From assembly GCF_030160275.1 (NCBI RefSeq), contig NZ_BSOA01000028.1, positions 1 to 64,000 on the forward strand: a stretch of DNA of 64,000 bases, in the 5' to 3' direction. This DNA comes from Dyella flagellata. Its GTDB lineage: Bacteria; Pseudomonadota; Gammaproteobacteria; Xanthomonadales; Rhodanobacteraceae. The position numbers and the translations under genes are program-made. How positions within the stretch are numbered: position 1 is the stretch's first letter; each line of letters starts with the position of its first letter. Below, one piece after another: positions 52,641 through 62,414 of the stretch. The notes under the pieces were generated by a model, which ran no database searches, was not told the DNA's origin, and saw nothing but the letters and a program-made list of their open reading frames with translations.

Positions 52641-54224
52641 ATGCATCCAATGACAATGACCCGGCTTCGTAGATGGGCGGTAGTGAATGGCGTAGCGTGC
52701 GTGCTTGCTTGTCTGGCTCTTGCCGTTCAGGCCGGACAAAACGAGCGGCATATCGTCATCGACGTGCAAGATGCATCGGCGCCGCTTGATCGCTTCTATA
52801 ACTTTTCTGTTGGTTCCGATTACCCCGGCACGCTCATCCGCGATGACAGTTTGGCCCAGCTCAAAACGGTGGAGGCGGAACTAGGTTTTCGCTACATCCG
52901 CTTTCACGCCATCTTTCATGACGTGCTTGGGACTTACCGCGAAGTCGACGGCAAGCCCGTTTACGACTGGACCAAGATCGATCGTCTCTATGACCGGCTC
53001 TTGGCGATGGGCATTCGACCTTTCGTGGAATTGGGTTTCACACCCGAGGCGATGAAGACTTCGGATCAGCACATCTTTTACTGGAAAGGAAACACGTCCC
53101 ATCCCGTGCTTTCCAAATGGAGTGCACTGGTTGACGCGTTCGTGCGCCATCTGGAACAGCGCTACGGTCAGCAGGAAGTCCGTAGCTGGTATTTCGAAGT
53201 GTGGAACGAACCCAATCTGGCGGGTTTCTGGGAGGGCGGCGATCAAAAGGCCTATTTCCAGCTGTTCGATACGACTGCGCATACCATCAAGCAGGTCGAT
53301 GCTCAGTTGAAAGTGGGCGGCCCTGCTACTGCGGGCGCCGCCTGGGTACCGGAGCTGATCGAGCACACCACTCAGGCGAATGTGCCGCTCGATTTCATCA
53401 CGACGCATACTTATGGGGTGGATGGCGGTTTCCTCGACGAACATGGTGAAAGCGATACCAAGCTTTCGTCCTCGCCGGATGCGATCGTTGGCGATGTGCG
53501 CCGCGTTCGCCAGCAGATCGAGCACTCCTCCAAACCCGGCCTGCCACTGTATTTCACCGAATGGAGCACCAGCTATACACCACGCGATGCTGTGCACGAT
53601 TCGTATGTGAGCGCCGCCTATGTCCTCAGCAAGCTCAAGGCGTCCGAAGGCATGGCGCAGGGGATGAGCTACTGGACCTTCAGCGATCTATTTGAAGAGC
53701 CGGGCCCGCCCACGGCGCCGTTCCAGGGCGGCTTCGGGCTGCTGAATCCGCAAGGCATCCGCAAGCCGGTCTACTTCGCCTACAAGTACCTCAATCGCCT
53801 GGGTTCCAACGAACTGAAAACCAGTGATGAGCAAAGCTATGTGACCTGGAATGACGGCGTGCTCAAGGCGTTGATGTGGGACTTCGTGCAACCGAAGCAG
53901 GACAAGAGCAATCGACCGTTTTACACCAAGGTGCTTGCTGCGCATCCCACTGGAAACGTCGACCTTGAAATCGAACATCTTCGTCCAGGCAAGTATCTGG
54001 TCGCACTCTATCGAACCGGCTTTGATGCCAACGATGCGTATACGGCCTATCTACGCATGGGCTCACCAAAATCATTGAACGCGATTCAATTGAAGCAGCT
54101 GCAATCCCTGACAGACGATACGCCGACGCAACAGCGCCTGGTTATCCAGGCAAATGGCAGTGGCCGTGTTTCCATTCCCATGCGATCCAATGACGTCGTG
54201 TTGATGGAAATCACCCCCATGTAG
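52641..54224 (+). CDS. GH39-type glycoside hydrolase (beta-xylosidase-like), exported
   Basis: 527 residues from ATG 52641 (52650 or 52656 also possible). Signal segment VVNGVACVLACLALAVQAG. A TIM-barrel catalytic domain has acid/base Glu190 in VWNEPNL and nucleophile Glu307 in YFTEWS, the classic GH39 pair. A C-terminal beta domain follows. Likely releases xylose or similar sugars from oligosaccharides in the periplasm; such sugars could enter the phosphoketolase pathway. No transporter gene is adjacent. Confidence 0.9.
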   Translation: MHPMTMTRLRRWAVVNGVACVLACLALAVQAGQNERHIVIDVQDASAPLDRFYNFSVGSDYPGTLIRDDSLAQLKTVEAELGFRYIRFHAIFHDVLGTYREVDGKPVYDWTKIDRLYDRLLAMGIRPFVELGFTPEAMKTSDQHIFYWKGNTSHPVLSKWSALVDAFVRHLEQRYGQQEVRSWYFEVWNEPNLAGFWEGGDQKAYFQLFDTTAHTIKQVDAQLKVGGPATAGAAWVPELIEHTTQANVPLDFITTHTYGVDGGFLDEHGESDTKLSSSPDAIVGDVRRVRQQIEHSSKPGLPLYFTEWSTSYTPRDAVHDSYVSAAYVLSKLKASEGMAQGMSYWTFSDLFEEPGPPTAPFQGGFGLLNPQGIRKPVYFAYKYLNRLGSNELKTSDEQSYVTWNDGVLKALMWDFVQPKQDKSNRPFYTKVLAAHPTGNVDLEIEHLRPGKYLVALYRTGFDANDAYTAYLRMGSPKSLNAIQLKQLQSLTDDTPTQQRLVIQANGSGRVSIPMRSNDVVLMEITPM

Positions 54225-54523
54225 TGAAAAATCTTTGGCGGCACACCGACAGGAGACCAGTGTGCCACCAAAGATTCAGGCGGATTGTACCGATGGATCA
54301 ATGCATTGGCGCGATGAAGCCATCGAGCACGTAGGCTGGGATGATAATCCCAGCGTTCCATGCGGCATCCCAATGCTGGGATTAACATCCCAACCTACGC
54401 ACTACAGGTGACTTCCCGCGTGCGAATTGAGATCATGCGTCTCATAGTCACCTGACCCTTCAGGCGGATGCACGTGCGGTAATACTTAACTCAGCGTTAG
54501 GTTGGCAGCCAACGGGATCTGAA
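54225..54523. repeat. 299-bp gap: hairpin H3 copy 2 and an R1 REP
   Basis: Hairpin 54232-54274 (TCTTTGGCGGCACACCGAC with TGTGCCACCAAAGA) probably terminates the GH39 gene. An R1 REP lies at 54330-54399. Confidence 0.75.
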
Positions 54524-55504
54524 ATGAAAACACCTGATCGAAGCCTAGAAGGCGCGGAACGCAAAACCGGCACCGCTGCCAGCCACTTCGCCGCGAAAGC
54601 GTTCGTTCCCCCTTGGGGCGCGGACAACCGGCCCCGTGACATTGCCCAGCGACGGCTGCAACAAGCGGCCGACGATAGCCCTCAGGTTCGCCAGTTACAG
54701 GCTCTGCAGCGCACGGCCGACGGATCGGTTGTGCAAATGAAGCCGTTTTCAGCCAGCATGTTGAACGTGGCTGGCGAAGATCACAATGAAAGCAAACTCA
54801 GGCGGGTACGTGAGGCTTATGTCACTCAATGGGTAACCGATGGCGGGTACTGGACCGAGCCGGACTTCCAGGTAAACGTCAATGGCCAGGAGGTGGATGC
54901 GGATCCGAAAATACTCCGGTTCCTTCGCAACATGCATGTGCTGAGGAGCCTGTGGAATACCTTGGTCACCACCAAGCTGCCACCTTCCTATATTCCCGAG
55001 CATGCCCAGCGCATCTGGCGTTCGACCTCCCCCGTTATAGACCTGGTTGAAAGCGAATACGCCGGCTCGGTGGGCGATCGCTATTCCGGGGGAGCTGCAC
55101 TTTCTGCCGAGGGTGGACAACTACGGGATCAGATCAATCACCGCAGGCATGCCTACTTCGATTTGGCAAGACAGGCTCTGCAGGAGTTGAACAACTTGCA
55201 TCCTTATCAACCGGCCGACCGGGAAAGGGTCAAGACATTGCTTGCGCAATTCCAGGCTTCAGCGGCAAATATGGTAAAGAACGTGATGGAAGGGCCAAAC
55301 CTTGATTTCCTGCGTTCGAAGGCCATGCATGAAGCGGCGATAGCAAAATCCGCTTCCATAGGCGTCTGGAAGATTGGTCAATCGCATGTCAATAACATCA
55401 AGCGCCATATGGAAGACAACCCGGCCGCCTATAACCTGATGACGAAGACCGAGTTCAACGATGAATACGATCGCCTGGACTACTACGAAGTGCCGGATTA
55501 TTGA
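54524..55504 (+). CDS. Candidate eCIS cargo protein without DUF4157 core
   Basis: 326 residues. The N-terminal ~75 residues (RDIAQRRLQQAADDSPQVRQ, then LQALQRTADGSVVQ) carry the Gln/Ala-rich repeat pattern typical of DUF4157-containing eCIS cargo (compare the start of the protein at 20127). The HExxH-type core is missing; instead a ~240-residue helical domain follows (WVTDGGYWTEPDFQVNVNGQ and on). No toxin motif recognised. It lies 1.2 kb from the WHH-nuclease effector gene. Confidence 0.5.
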   Translation: MKTPDRSLEGAERKTGTAASHFAAKAFVPPWGADNRPRDIAQRRLQQAADDSPQVRQLQALQRTADGSVVQMKPFSASMLNVAGEDHNESKLRRVREAYVTQWVTDGGYWTEPDFQVNVNGQEVDADPKILRFLRNMHVLRSLWNTLVTTKLPPSYIPEHAQRIWRSTSPVIDLVESEYAGSVGDRYSGGAALSAEGGQLRDQINHRRHAYFDLARQALQELNNLHPYQPADRERVKTLLAQFQASAANMVKNVMEGPNLDFLRSKAMHEAAIAKSASIGVWKIGQSHVNNIKRHMEDNPAAYNLMTKTEFNDEYDRLDYYEVPDY

Positions 55505-55583
55505 ACCCGTGCCCGGTCCTTGGTAAAGGCCTGGTCGAGCGCCCTCCTCTACCGATACTAAGTCGTTCGCGTATGCCAAATTC

Positions 55584-55622
55584 TTTGGCGGCACACCGGC
55601 GGGAGACCGGTGTGCCGCCAAA
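55584..55622. terminator. Hairpin family H3, copy 3 (perfect)
   Basis: 16-bp perfect arms (TTTGGCGGCACACCGG with CCGGTGTGCCGCCAAA) around 7 nt. It lies between the convergent cargo-candidate and hydrolase genes, likely a bidirectional terminator. Confidence 0.75.
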
Positions 55623-55658
55623 GGCTTAATCTAGCGAACCGCTATCTGTACTCATGGA

Positions 55659-56558
55659 TCAATGCACCGACGCAATGAAGCCAGCGAGTGTTTGCTGGAA
55701 TTTCAGCGGTTGATCAAGCATGACAAAGTGGCGGGACGGCGAGATCGACACCACTTTGGCGTTCGGCGCATTGCTCAGCAGGCTCTTGTAGTAGTCGACC
55801 TTCTGCTGTTCGCTCATCGCCATCGGGCCACTGCTGAAATCGGGGGCGTTGTAGGGCGAGATTTCCAGAATCGGTACGTTGGCGTTTTTCAGTCCGGGAC
55901 GCAAGTCATCGGCGAAGTCCTCGGCCGCATATTGGGCGGTGGCCTTGATATCGCTCCGTGCATTCAAGGGTGCATAGCGCTTGGCGAGATCCGGGTCGAT
56001 CACACCCACTTTCTGCATATAGGCAAGCTGTTGCGCCTTGAACTGCTCCGGCGTAGCCGACGACAACTGCTTTTGCATATTGGCGGCAATCATCTTGCGC
56101 TGCTCGTCGCTAACCCGGTCCATGCCGGGGAATAACGGCAGACCATCAACGGCAACCACGCCCGAGATCAGATCGGGGTGCTCACTGGCAAAACGCAGGG
56201 CGAGCGTGGCTCCCAGACTGTGGCCAACCAGGATGGGTTTGCGAAGATTGGCCTTTTGCAGCCATTGGTAGAGCGATTGATCGGCGAGATCGAAGAGGTT
56301 GCCGCCATTGACTGGCGCCTGCGTGCCATCGAATCCGGCCAAGGTAAGCACATAGACCACGTGGTCCTTTTCGAGCTTGGCCACCGTGTCCTGCCAGACC
56401 CAGGGGCCACCGGCCAAGCCGGGAATCAGGACGATTGAGCTGCCGTGGTTGCCATGCTGCTCGATCTTGAGGCTGCCCGTAGTGACAGGCGCTGAGTTAG
56501 CTGCCCAAAGCGGGGCGGATGCCAGAGCAAGCAACAAAACAAGGGACCATCTACGCAT
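55659..56558 (-). CDS. Exported alpha/beta hydrolase
   Basis: 299 residues. Signal peptide MRRWSLVLLLALASAPLWAA. Triad: Ser in VGHSLGATLA, a likely Asp and His in SRHFVMLDQP; oxyanion-hole IPGLAGGPW. A short-chain esterase or lipase-like enzyme, periplasmic. Upstream region is a normal intergenic gap to the nuclease-effector gene. Confidence 0.88.
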   Translation of the reverse strand: MRRWSLVLLLALASAPLWAANSAPVTTGSLKIEQHGNHGSSIVLIPGLAGGPWVWQDTVAKLEKDHVVYVLTLAGFDGTQAPVNGGNLFDLADQSLYQWLQKANLRKPILVGHSLGATLALRFASEHPDLISGVVAVDGLPLFPGMDRVSDEQRKMIAANMQKQLSSATPEQFKAQQLAYMQKVGVIDPDLAKRYAPLNARSDIKATAQYAAEDFADDLRPGLKNANVPILEISPYNAPDFSSGPMAMSEQQKVDYYKSLLSNAPNAKVVSISPSRHFVMLDQPLKFQQTLAGFIASVH

Positions 56559-56715
56559 GAGACATCTCCATGTATGTCAAGGAAGCTTGACACGCGCAGA
56601 TTAGATGCATCCCTCCCGGAATGTCAAGCATGCTTTACATCGGGCGTCTCGCAGGTGTCCGTTACATGCCGTAAATGTCTTGGCACCCCGGCATCATTTC
56701 ATTCCAGAAAACGCC

Positions 56716-57987
56716 CTACCACAGATAGACGCCACCATTGTGTCCATGCTTGGCATGCGCGGCCATATCGACCAAGACCATCTTGTAAGGCGCTTCGAGA
56801 TGGTGCCAAGTCCACTTACCCTTGCGCAAATGGGTGGTCGTGGAGGCCGTTCCTTTACCATGTTTCTTGGCATAGAGCGCATCGCCGATGGCAAAGTGCT
56901 GGGCGCGGTTCTTCTTGTCAATCGTCTTGCCGGCATGGCTTAGTTCGACCTCTGAATTGGGTAGTACCGGGTTACTCCATGCCGTTCTCGCACTAGGGTT
57001 GGTGAAATCGATCGAGCCCTTCCCGCCCAACCTATAGGAAACGTTGGTGAATTGTCCGAAATTGCTCGAAGCGTACGATTTTGGACCGGACAGCGTCCCG
57101 CCCTTGCGGGCCAACTGCGCCACTCCAAACTCGCCCATTATGTACTGGTCGATTCCTTCAGGATTTTCAAAATTATCCAATCCGCCATGATCGGCGACAT
57201 TCATGGCATCCTCGTCGCTTTCGTTGAATTCGCCGGAAATCCCGCCTTGGTAATCGCCAAAAACATCATCATCAACGCCACGCTTGGTCTTTGACCAGAT
57301 TCGATTGATGATTTCCTCTATCTCACTCTCCGAGACGCGCCCGCTCAAGAAACGTCTCATGTCAGCGGCATCGTCCTCATCGGTAAAGACGGTTTCATTG
57401 ATCGTCTTTTGCATCGAGCGCGTTATGACGAATTGGGCAACGCCTGGCGACGATGCTGTGGCTGCTGCCGTGCCAGGTTCCTGATGTTCATGCCCTGGGG
57501 AGGGTTTCAATTGGGCCGCCTTCGCGCCCATGACATCAGCCTCACGCTCCAGGTGACGATCGTCGTTGACCAGGGCGCCCTGGTTCATCTGCATCGTCGG
57601 CTTCACTCGACCCTGCCGCTGTTGAACCACATGCCACGCTTCATGAGGCAGATGCTGCTCCTGCCCCGGACCAAGATGAACCTCGTTGCCTTGGGCATAA
57701 GCCGCCGCATTGAGCTGGGCCGGTTTCGTGGAATTTCGATGCACGGTGACATCTCCCACATCGACGCCGGATAACGCTTCGATGCCGTTACGCAGCTGGC
57801 TTGGCAGGCCATGGGGATTTTCGCGCACAGGTTCAGGCTGCAGCTGTTTCAGGCGCTGCAACTGCGCGGCCTGGCGCTTGCTCGAATCCACCAGGCGCTG
57901 CAACGGATGTCCCGGTCCCTGCCCCGAATGCCTGTCGAGTTCTATCGGTCGCGCCAAAGCGCGTTGTGCCGGCAGTGCTTCTTTCAT
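56716..57987 (-). CDS. eCIS-type effector: DUF4157 core fused to a WHH-type HNH nuclease
   Basis: 423 residues from the Met at 57987; earlier in-frame Mets lack a site and overlap the coupled gene. DUF4157 core at about 75-165: HEAWHVVQQ (115-123), EREADVMG and a GNEVHLGPGQEQHLP stretch shared with the protein at 20127. The C-terminus is a WHH-motif HNH/ENDO VII nuclease: WTWHH (392-396), then HAKHGHNGGVYLW to the end. Likely a DNA- or RNA-cleaving toxin delivered by an eCIS. Its start overlaps a small membrane-protein gene (57984-58223) by 4 nt. Confidence 0.85.
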   Translation of the reverse strand: MKEALPAQRALARPIELDRHSGQGPGHPLQRLVDSSKRQAAQLQRLKQLQPEPVRENPHGLPSQLRNGIEALSGVDVGDVTVHRNSTKPAQLNAAAYAQGNEVHLGPGQEQHLPHEAWHVVQQRQGRVKPTMQMNQGALVNDDRHLEREADVMGAKAAQLKPSPGHEHQEPGTAAATASSPGVAQFVITRSMQKTINETVFTDEDDAADMRRFLSGRVSESEIEEIINRIWSKTKRGVDDDVFGDYQGGISGEFNESDEDAMNVADHGGLDNFENPEGIDQYIMGEFGVAQLARKGGTLSGPKSYASSNFGQFTNVSYRLGGKGSIDFTNPSARTAWSNPVLPNSEVELSHAGKTIDKKNRAQHFAIGDALYAKKHGKGTASTTTHLRKGKWTWHHLEAPYKMVLVDMAAHAKHGHNGGVYLW

Positions 57988-58223
57988 TGTGCAAGACTCC
58001 ATAGGGTCCCACGGCATGGCGAAAACACGCTGAACGCCACGGCAAACACCATCGACATCAGGCGTCCCGAGTGCGGACGCTTGAGGCAAGCAAACAGCAT
58101 TGCCGCGAAAAGGCCCATCAGGGCCAGTCCTGGGGCGAGGACCATGAACACCAGAATGGACGCCCTAACTGGGTCGGCCTTTCCGTGGTTAATTACTTTG
58201 GCAACCTCGTCCGGCGTCTTCAC
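57984..58223 (-). CDS. Small two-helix membrane protein coupled to the nuclease effector
   Basis: 79 residues from a GTG (GGGGATGAT upstream). Two transmembrane segments at about 22-45 (SILVFMVLAPGLALMGLFAA) and 52-68. Its stop overlaps the effector start (ATGA at 57984-57987), so translation is coupled. Candidates are an immunity factor, a holin-like release protein or an assembly partner; a nuclease inhibitor would normally be soluble, which argues against simple immunity. Confidence 0.7.
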   Translation of the reverse strand: MKTPDEVAKVINHGKADPVRASILVFMVLAPGLALMGLFAAMLFACLKRPHSGRLMSMVFAVAFSVFSPCRGTLWSLAQ

Positions 58224-58378
58224 ATCATCCCCTTTTGATGACGGGCAAGCTGTGCATGTCGAAGTTTTCGAACTTTATCCGCTCTATTTTCAACTAACAA
58301 TCCAGTCCCCCTTGCCGATGTTCTGCGCCATTGGCTAAAAAACGACCCCGCCCTCAATCGGGACGCACCGTTTGGCCT

Positions 58379-58411
58379 GAACGGAGCGGGCAAAGTATGC
58401 CCGCTCCGTTC
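58379..58411 (-). terminator. Perfect 14-bp hairpin
   Basis: GAACGGAGCGGGCA pairs with TGCCCGCTCCGTTC around AAGTA, 15 nt past the end of the S53 pseudogene. No clear U-tract. Confidence 0.5.
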
Positions 58412-58425
58412 CGTTACCGATCACG

Positions 58426-59490
58426 CTAATTCCAGGGATTGGCCGGCTGCTCGTTGATGGCGACCCAGAATCGGCCCAGGCCACCGGGCGTCGTGCCATA
58501 GCTCCAGTAACTCCAGCCGCCGCCATCATGGAACTCGGCCATGCGCCAACCGCTGCCGAAGGCGGTAGCGCACTTGCCGTCCGCCACCTCCCGGCTGGTC
58601 AGCTGCGATCCCGGCATCGCCCCGGTGAAGGCAACCGTACCGCTGGTCCATCCATCGTAATAATCAGTGGTGATGCCATAGGGCAGCGCACTGCTGCCAA
58701 CGTTGATGCACATTACAGGCAACGCCGAAGTTGTTGCGGTATCCCCGCTGTAGGGATTGGTGCTGCTGTCGTTGCCTACATGGACCAGGCCCGCCGTGTT
58801 GGTCGGAAAGAAGCTGGCCCAGGTCATTCCCAGATGAGTGGCCCCGCCGGAGCCGCCGGAAATGAAACCCGGATTGGTGGCGATGAAAGCCTTGGCGACC
58901 TGAATGTCGAAGCTGCCCCAACCCGTTGCATCGTTTCGCCCCGCGGTGGCGCTGCAATAGCCGTTATTGCCGGACGTCACGTCGTGGAAAGGAAACATGC
59001 CGGCATAGGCGCTCAACGATGGCGGCGCAAAACCCAACGCATTGCCGTTGGCCGTCTCTAGCCGCGCCCAGGCGCCCATGAACAATGGCTAGGCCAAGCT
59101 GGTGCCGACGATGGCCTGCGCATCCATGCCTCACTCGCCCTGGCCGGAATCGTCGCCATTGTCGCCGCCGAGGATCACCACCTGGGTCGATACGGCGGCA
59201 AGGCCCTGGCCGCTTTCCATTTGGGTCAGGTCGTTGACCGCATTGGTCATGCTGCCCCAGCCAATGATGGCCGCGGTCGTATTGGTCGCGGCCGGTGCGC
59301 TGCCGGCGTCGTACACGGTTGCGAATTCCTGCGGATAATAGCCGTGCGCATTGGTGTTGCCGTCGGGACTGGTAACAATGTGGTAGCCCGGGAGCGGCCG
59401 CGAAGCCGCCACCGGCTGCATCCGGCCATGCCAGGAGAATGTCTGCGCGTGATCAAGCGTTTGCAGGCTGAGTGCGTGTGAGACCCTCAT
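58426..59490 (-). pseudogene. S53 (sedolisin) peptidase, broken
   Basis: The minus-strand frame runs from an N-terminal piece (YYPQEFATVYDAGSAPAATN) through GGDNGDDSGQGE, a TGA (59131-59133) where family members have Trp, MDAQAIVG, then GTSLA and a TAG (59089-59091) where the family has Ser, and on to PLFMGAWARLETANG. The Glu/Asp region is fused straight to the GTSxAxP serine loop, so roughly 150-200 residues between them are missing. The intact tail (DVTSGNNGYCSATAGRNDAT) shows the family. Not functional. Confidence 0.85.
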
Positions 59491-59794
59491 GGGGGATATC
59501 TGAATGAGCACGCTAACTGATTGCCGGGTCAAGAGCTGGAATCAAAGCACCCGGATTATCGATATCGCCTTTCCCCACGCCCTGGATCTAAAAGGTGGGG
59601 TCTGCTACGGCAGCTGTGTCGAATGGCTCAAGCGAATCCGACAGGCTACCAATGAGAGCCCTGACAATCGGATGGCCTTCAAGTCATGAACCAACTGATC
59701 CAGATCGGCAAATGGAGCAAACGCGCGGGGACAAAAACGTAGGGATATCTCAGCCCCAGCCCTCCCCTGCCAAGCAAGGGGGCGTCGTTTTGGG
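59491..59794. other. 304-bp gap with a MITE-2 end
   Basis: 59733-59753 (AAAAACGTAGGGATATCTCA) matches the right end of MITE-2. A short plus-strand frame (59504-59689) has no ribosome-binding site and no recognised family. Confidence 0.5.
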
Positions 59795-62044
59795 CTAGGT
59801 GACCCCATCGAGTACGGCACGAACTTTGGCGGCTAGATCGCTATACCGGAATGGCTTCGTGATGAGCTGTACGCCACGATCCAATCTACCTTGATGGACG
59901 ATCGCGTTGCGTGCGTAGCCGGTGGTGTAAAGAACTTTTACTCCCGGCTGGATGGTGGCCGCCTCCCTGGCCACGTCCGCCCCCGTCAGGCCTCGAGGAA
60001 GCACCACGTCAGTAAAGACAAGATCGACCTTATGACTGGCAAGCAAGGCGATGGCTGAAGGGCCGTCAACGGCTTCGAGCACCCGATAGCCGAGATCGCT
60101 TAACGCCGCGACCGAGTAGCTCCGCACATCCCGATCGTCTTCCACCACAAGAATGGTTTCGCCGAATATTGATTCAGGAACGGCACTAACGTCTTTGACA
60201 TCTTTGTCCTCAAGCTCTCCCTCAACGCGCGGTAAATAGATCTTTGCGGTCGTTCCTTGCCCCACTTCCGAATATAACTTCACATGACCATGGGACTGTT
60301 TGACGAAGCCGTAAACTTGGCTGAGCCCCAAGCCCGTGCCTTTCCCTTCCGCTTTCGTCGTAAAGAACGGCTCGAAGACGCGCGAGACCGTCTCTTCGCT
60401 CATGCCGATACCTGTATCGGTGATACTGATGACGACGTATTGCCCGACCGCCACCTCTGCATATCGCGCGGCGTAGATTTCGTCGATATACCCGTTGAAC
60501 GTTTCAATGGTCAGTTGACCGCCAAAAGGCATGGCATCGCGTGCGTTTACGGCCAGGTTGAGTAATGCGTTTTCCAGCTCGTTAGGATCAACCTCCGCTT
60601 TCCAAAGCCCCGAGCCAAGCACGGTCTCGATTTCAATGGTCTCACCCAGAACCCGATGAAACATTTCCGACATACCGTGGACAAGCACGTTGATGTCGAT
60701 GGATTTCGGGCTAAGCGGCTGTCGACGCGCGAAGGCGAGCAAGCGCCTGGTCAGGGTTGTCGCTCTCTCTGCGCCTGCCATGGCGTTTGCGATTGCACGG
60801 CGAAGCCTTCCCATGTCTTCTGGAAGCTGACGTGAGACAAGGTCGAGGTTGCCCACGATGATCTGCAGCAGGTTATTGAAATCGTGGGCGATACCGCCAG
60901 TCAGTTGGCCTACCGCCTCCATTTTCTGTGCTTGCCGCAATGCCTCGCTTCGTTCGCGTACTTCCTTTTCCAGGTCGGCATTAAGCGTGCGCAACGTCTC
61001 CTCGGCCCGCCGGCGTTCCTCGATTTCCATCTGAGATGCCCGGAACAACTGCACATTGTCGATGGCTATCGCCGCTTCGCCCGCGAGTCCCCCGAGGTTC
61101 CGTTCCGACTGGTCCGTGAACACACCAGGCTTGGAATGGCCGAAAAACAAGCCACCTAAAACCTCGCTGGAACGAGAGATCACGGGCACGGCGAGGTAAC
61201 TTCGAACAGGAAGATGACCCTGGGGCATTCCCGAGTAGGGTGCGTTTTTTCCGTAGCGTGGGTCTTGCATGATGTCGTCGGAACGGACGATCCCTTCGCC
61301 TCTGAACGTCGGCCCAAAGATGGCCGTGTTGCGGGGCATGGGGAACTTCGAAAACTCCTCCCGAGGCACGCCGGAAATGGTATAGAGCGTGTATCTCTCA
61401 CCGGCATCATTGGTCAGGTTGTAGAAAAAGGCACCAAACTCGGCGCCGCTTAAAGCGACACCTGCGTCGGTGACGGCCTGCACGATCGTGTTGAGGTTAT
61501 TTTCGCGTGCAAGCACCGTACCGGTTCGGTTTAAAATTTCCAAGATCCGCGTTTGCTCCCGAAGCTTCAGCTGAGCCTCATGCTCGTCCGTGCGATCGCG
61601 TAGAATTTTCAATAAGCCAACAGTTTGTTGTGCGTCATCCAACAGCGGTTTGGTTTCGCCGATAGCCCAGAGCCGCCTGCCGCTCTTACGAATCCGCCAT
61701 CCTTCCGATCCACCTCTGCCCAACCGAAGCGCATCGGCAATTTCGTTCTTCAAAAGCTGATCGCCATCGCTTTCCGGAGGGAAAATCCGACTTAGCGACT
61801 GACCTATCATCTCCTCCTCCGACCATCCCAGCACGCAGTGGGCACCTTCGCTCCATCCTGTGATGACACCATGGGTGTCCATGGTGATAAGGACTGTCTC
61901 CGAAGCACTTCGGAATATTTGAGCGTATCGCTCAACCAGCGAAGATAGCGCTCGGTCATCACTCGCATCGGTAGGCAAGCCAAGAAAATAATCCATGGAA
62001 AGCGGTACCGCTGAGCTTCCTGGATGCTTCTCTTGCTCAGTCAT
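59795..62044 (-). CDS. Hybrid histidine kinase (PAS-GAF-HisKA-HATPase-REC)
   Basis: 749 residues, no membrane segments. PAS (about 40-150; [14 protein letters not shown]), GAF (about 170-335), coiled coil (about 335-378), HisKA with His387 ([18 protein letters not shown]), HATPase ([28 protein letters not shown]) and a C-terminal receiver ([20 protein letters not shown]). Same layout as the kinase at 45136, but no response regulator is adjacent. Cytoplasmic sensor with unknown signal. Confidence 0.92.
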   Translation of the reverse strand: MTEQEKHPGSSAVPLSMDYFLGLPTDASDDRALSSLVERYAQIFRSASETVLITMDTHGVITGWSEGAHCVLGWSEEEMIGQSLSRIFPPESDGDQLLKNEIADALRLGRGGSEGWRIRKSGRRLWAIGETKPLLDDAQQTVGLLKILRDRTDEHEAQLKLREQTRILEILNRTGTVLARENNLNTIVQAVTDAGVALSGAEFGAFFYNLTNDAGERYTLYTISGVPREEFSKFPMPRNTAIFGPTFRGEGIVRSDDIMQDPRYGKNAPYSGMPQGHLPVRSYLAVPVISRSSEVLGGLFFGHSKPGVFTDQSERNLGGLAGEAAIAIDNVQLFRASQMEIEERRRAEETLRTLNADLEKEVRERSEALRQAQKMEAVGQLTGGIAHDFNNLLQIIVGNLDLVSRQLPEDMGRLRRAIANAMAGAERATTLTRRLLAFARRQPLSPKSIDINVLVHGMSEMFHRVLGETIEIETVLGSGLWKAEVDPNELENALLNLAVNARDAMPFGGQLTIETFNGYIDEIYAARYAEVAVGQYVVISITDTGIGMSEETVSRVFEPFFTTKAEGKGTGLGLSQVYGFVKQSHGHVKLYSEVGQGTTAKIYLPRVEGELEDKDVKDVSAVPESIFGETILVVEDDRDVRSYSVAALSDLGYRVLEAVDGPSAIALLASHKVDLVFTDVVLPRGLTGADVAREAATIQPGVKVLYTTGYARNAIVHQGRLDRGVQLITKPFRYSDLAAKVRAVLDGVT

Positions 62045-62414
62045 GCCTGCCTCGCATGAGCAATGTTGCCCATTTCTGCGGGCCCGTTGTCGGCAAAAAG
62101 ATCCAGGCTGCCAAGTCGATATAAGGTGGAGTCTTCGCCCACCTGTGCAATGGATTTGGCTTCACTAGCCAGCTGTCGGGCAAGAAATGCAGGTCTCACT
62201 ACCGAGATTCTCAAGTCTGTCCGTTAAGCACACACCTCAGCATGGAAGGCTTGGACAGATTGGCAAGCTCGCGTGAAGGGTTTGTCGAAGGCCTATCCGC
62301 CGATTGACGACGGATTCGCTGTTGAGCTTGCGACCCCAATTTTTTTGGCGGCGCTATTTGCCGCAACCGCCATTCATGCCACGACCTCAACCCCCGATTC
62401 ACGAAGGGATGACC
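62045..62414. other. 370-bp gap, nothing clear
   Basis: Upstream of the kinase and downstream of the secreted protein; no gene, repeat or clear promoter was found. Confidence 0.35.

Noticed and set aside
59504-59689. Plus-strand frame upstream of the S53 pseudogene
   Set aside because: No ribosome-binding site and no conserved motif.
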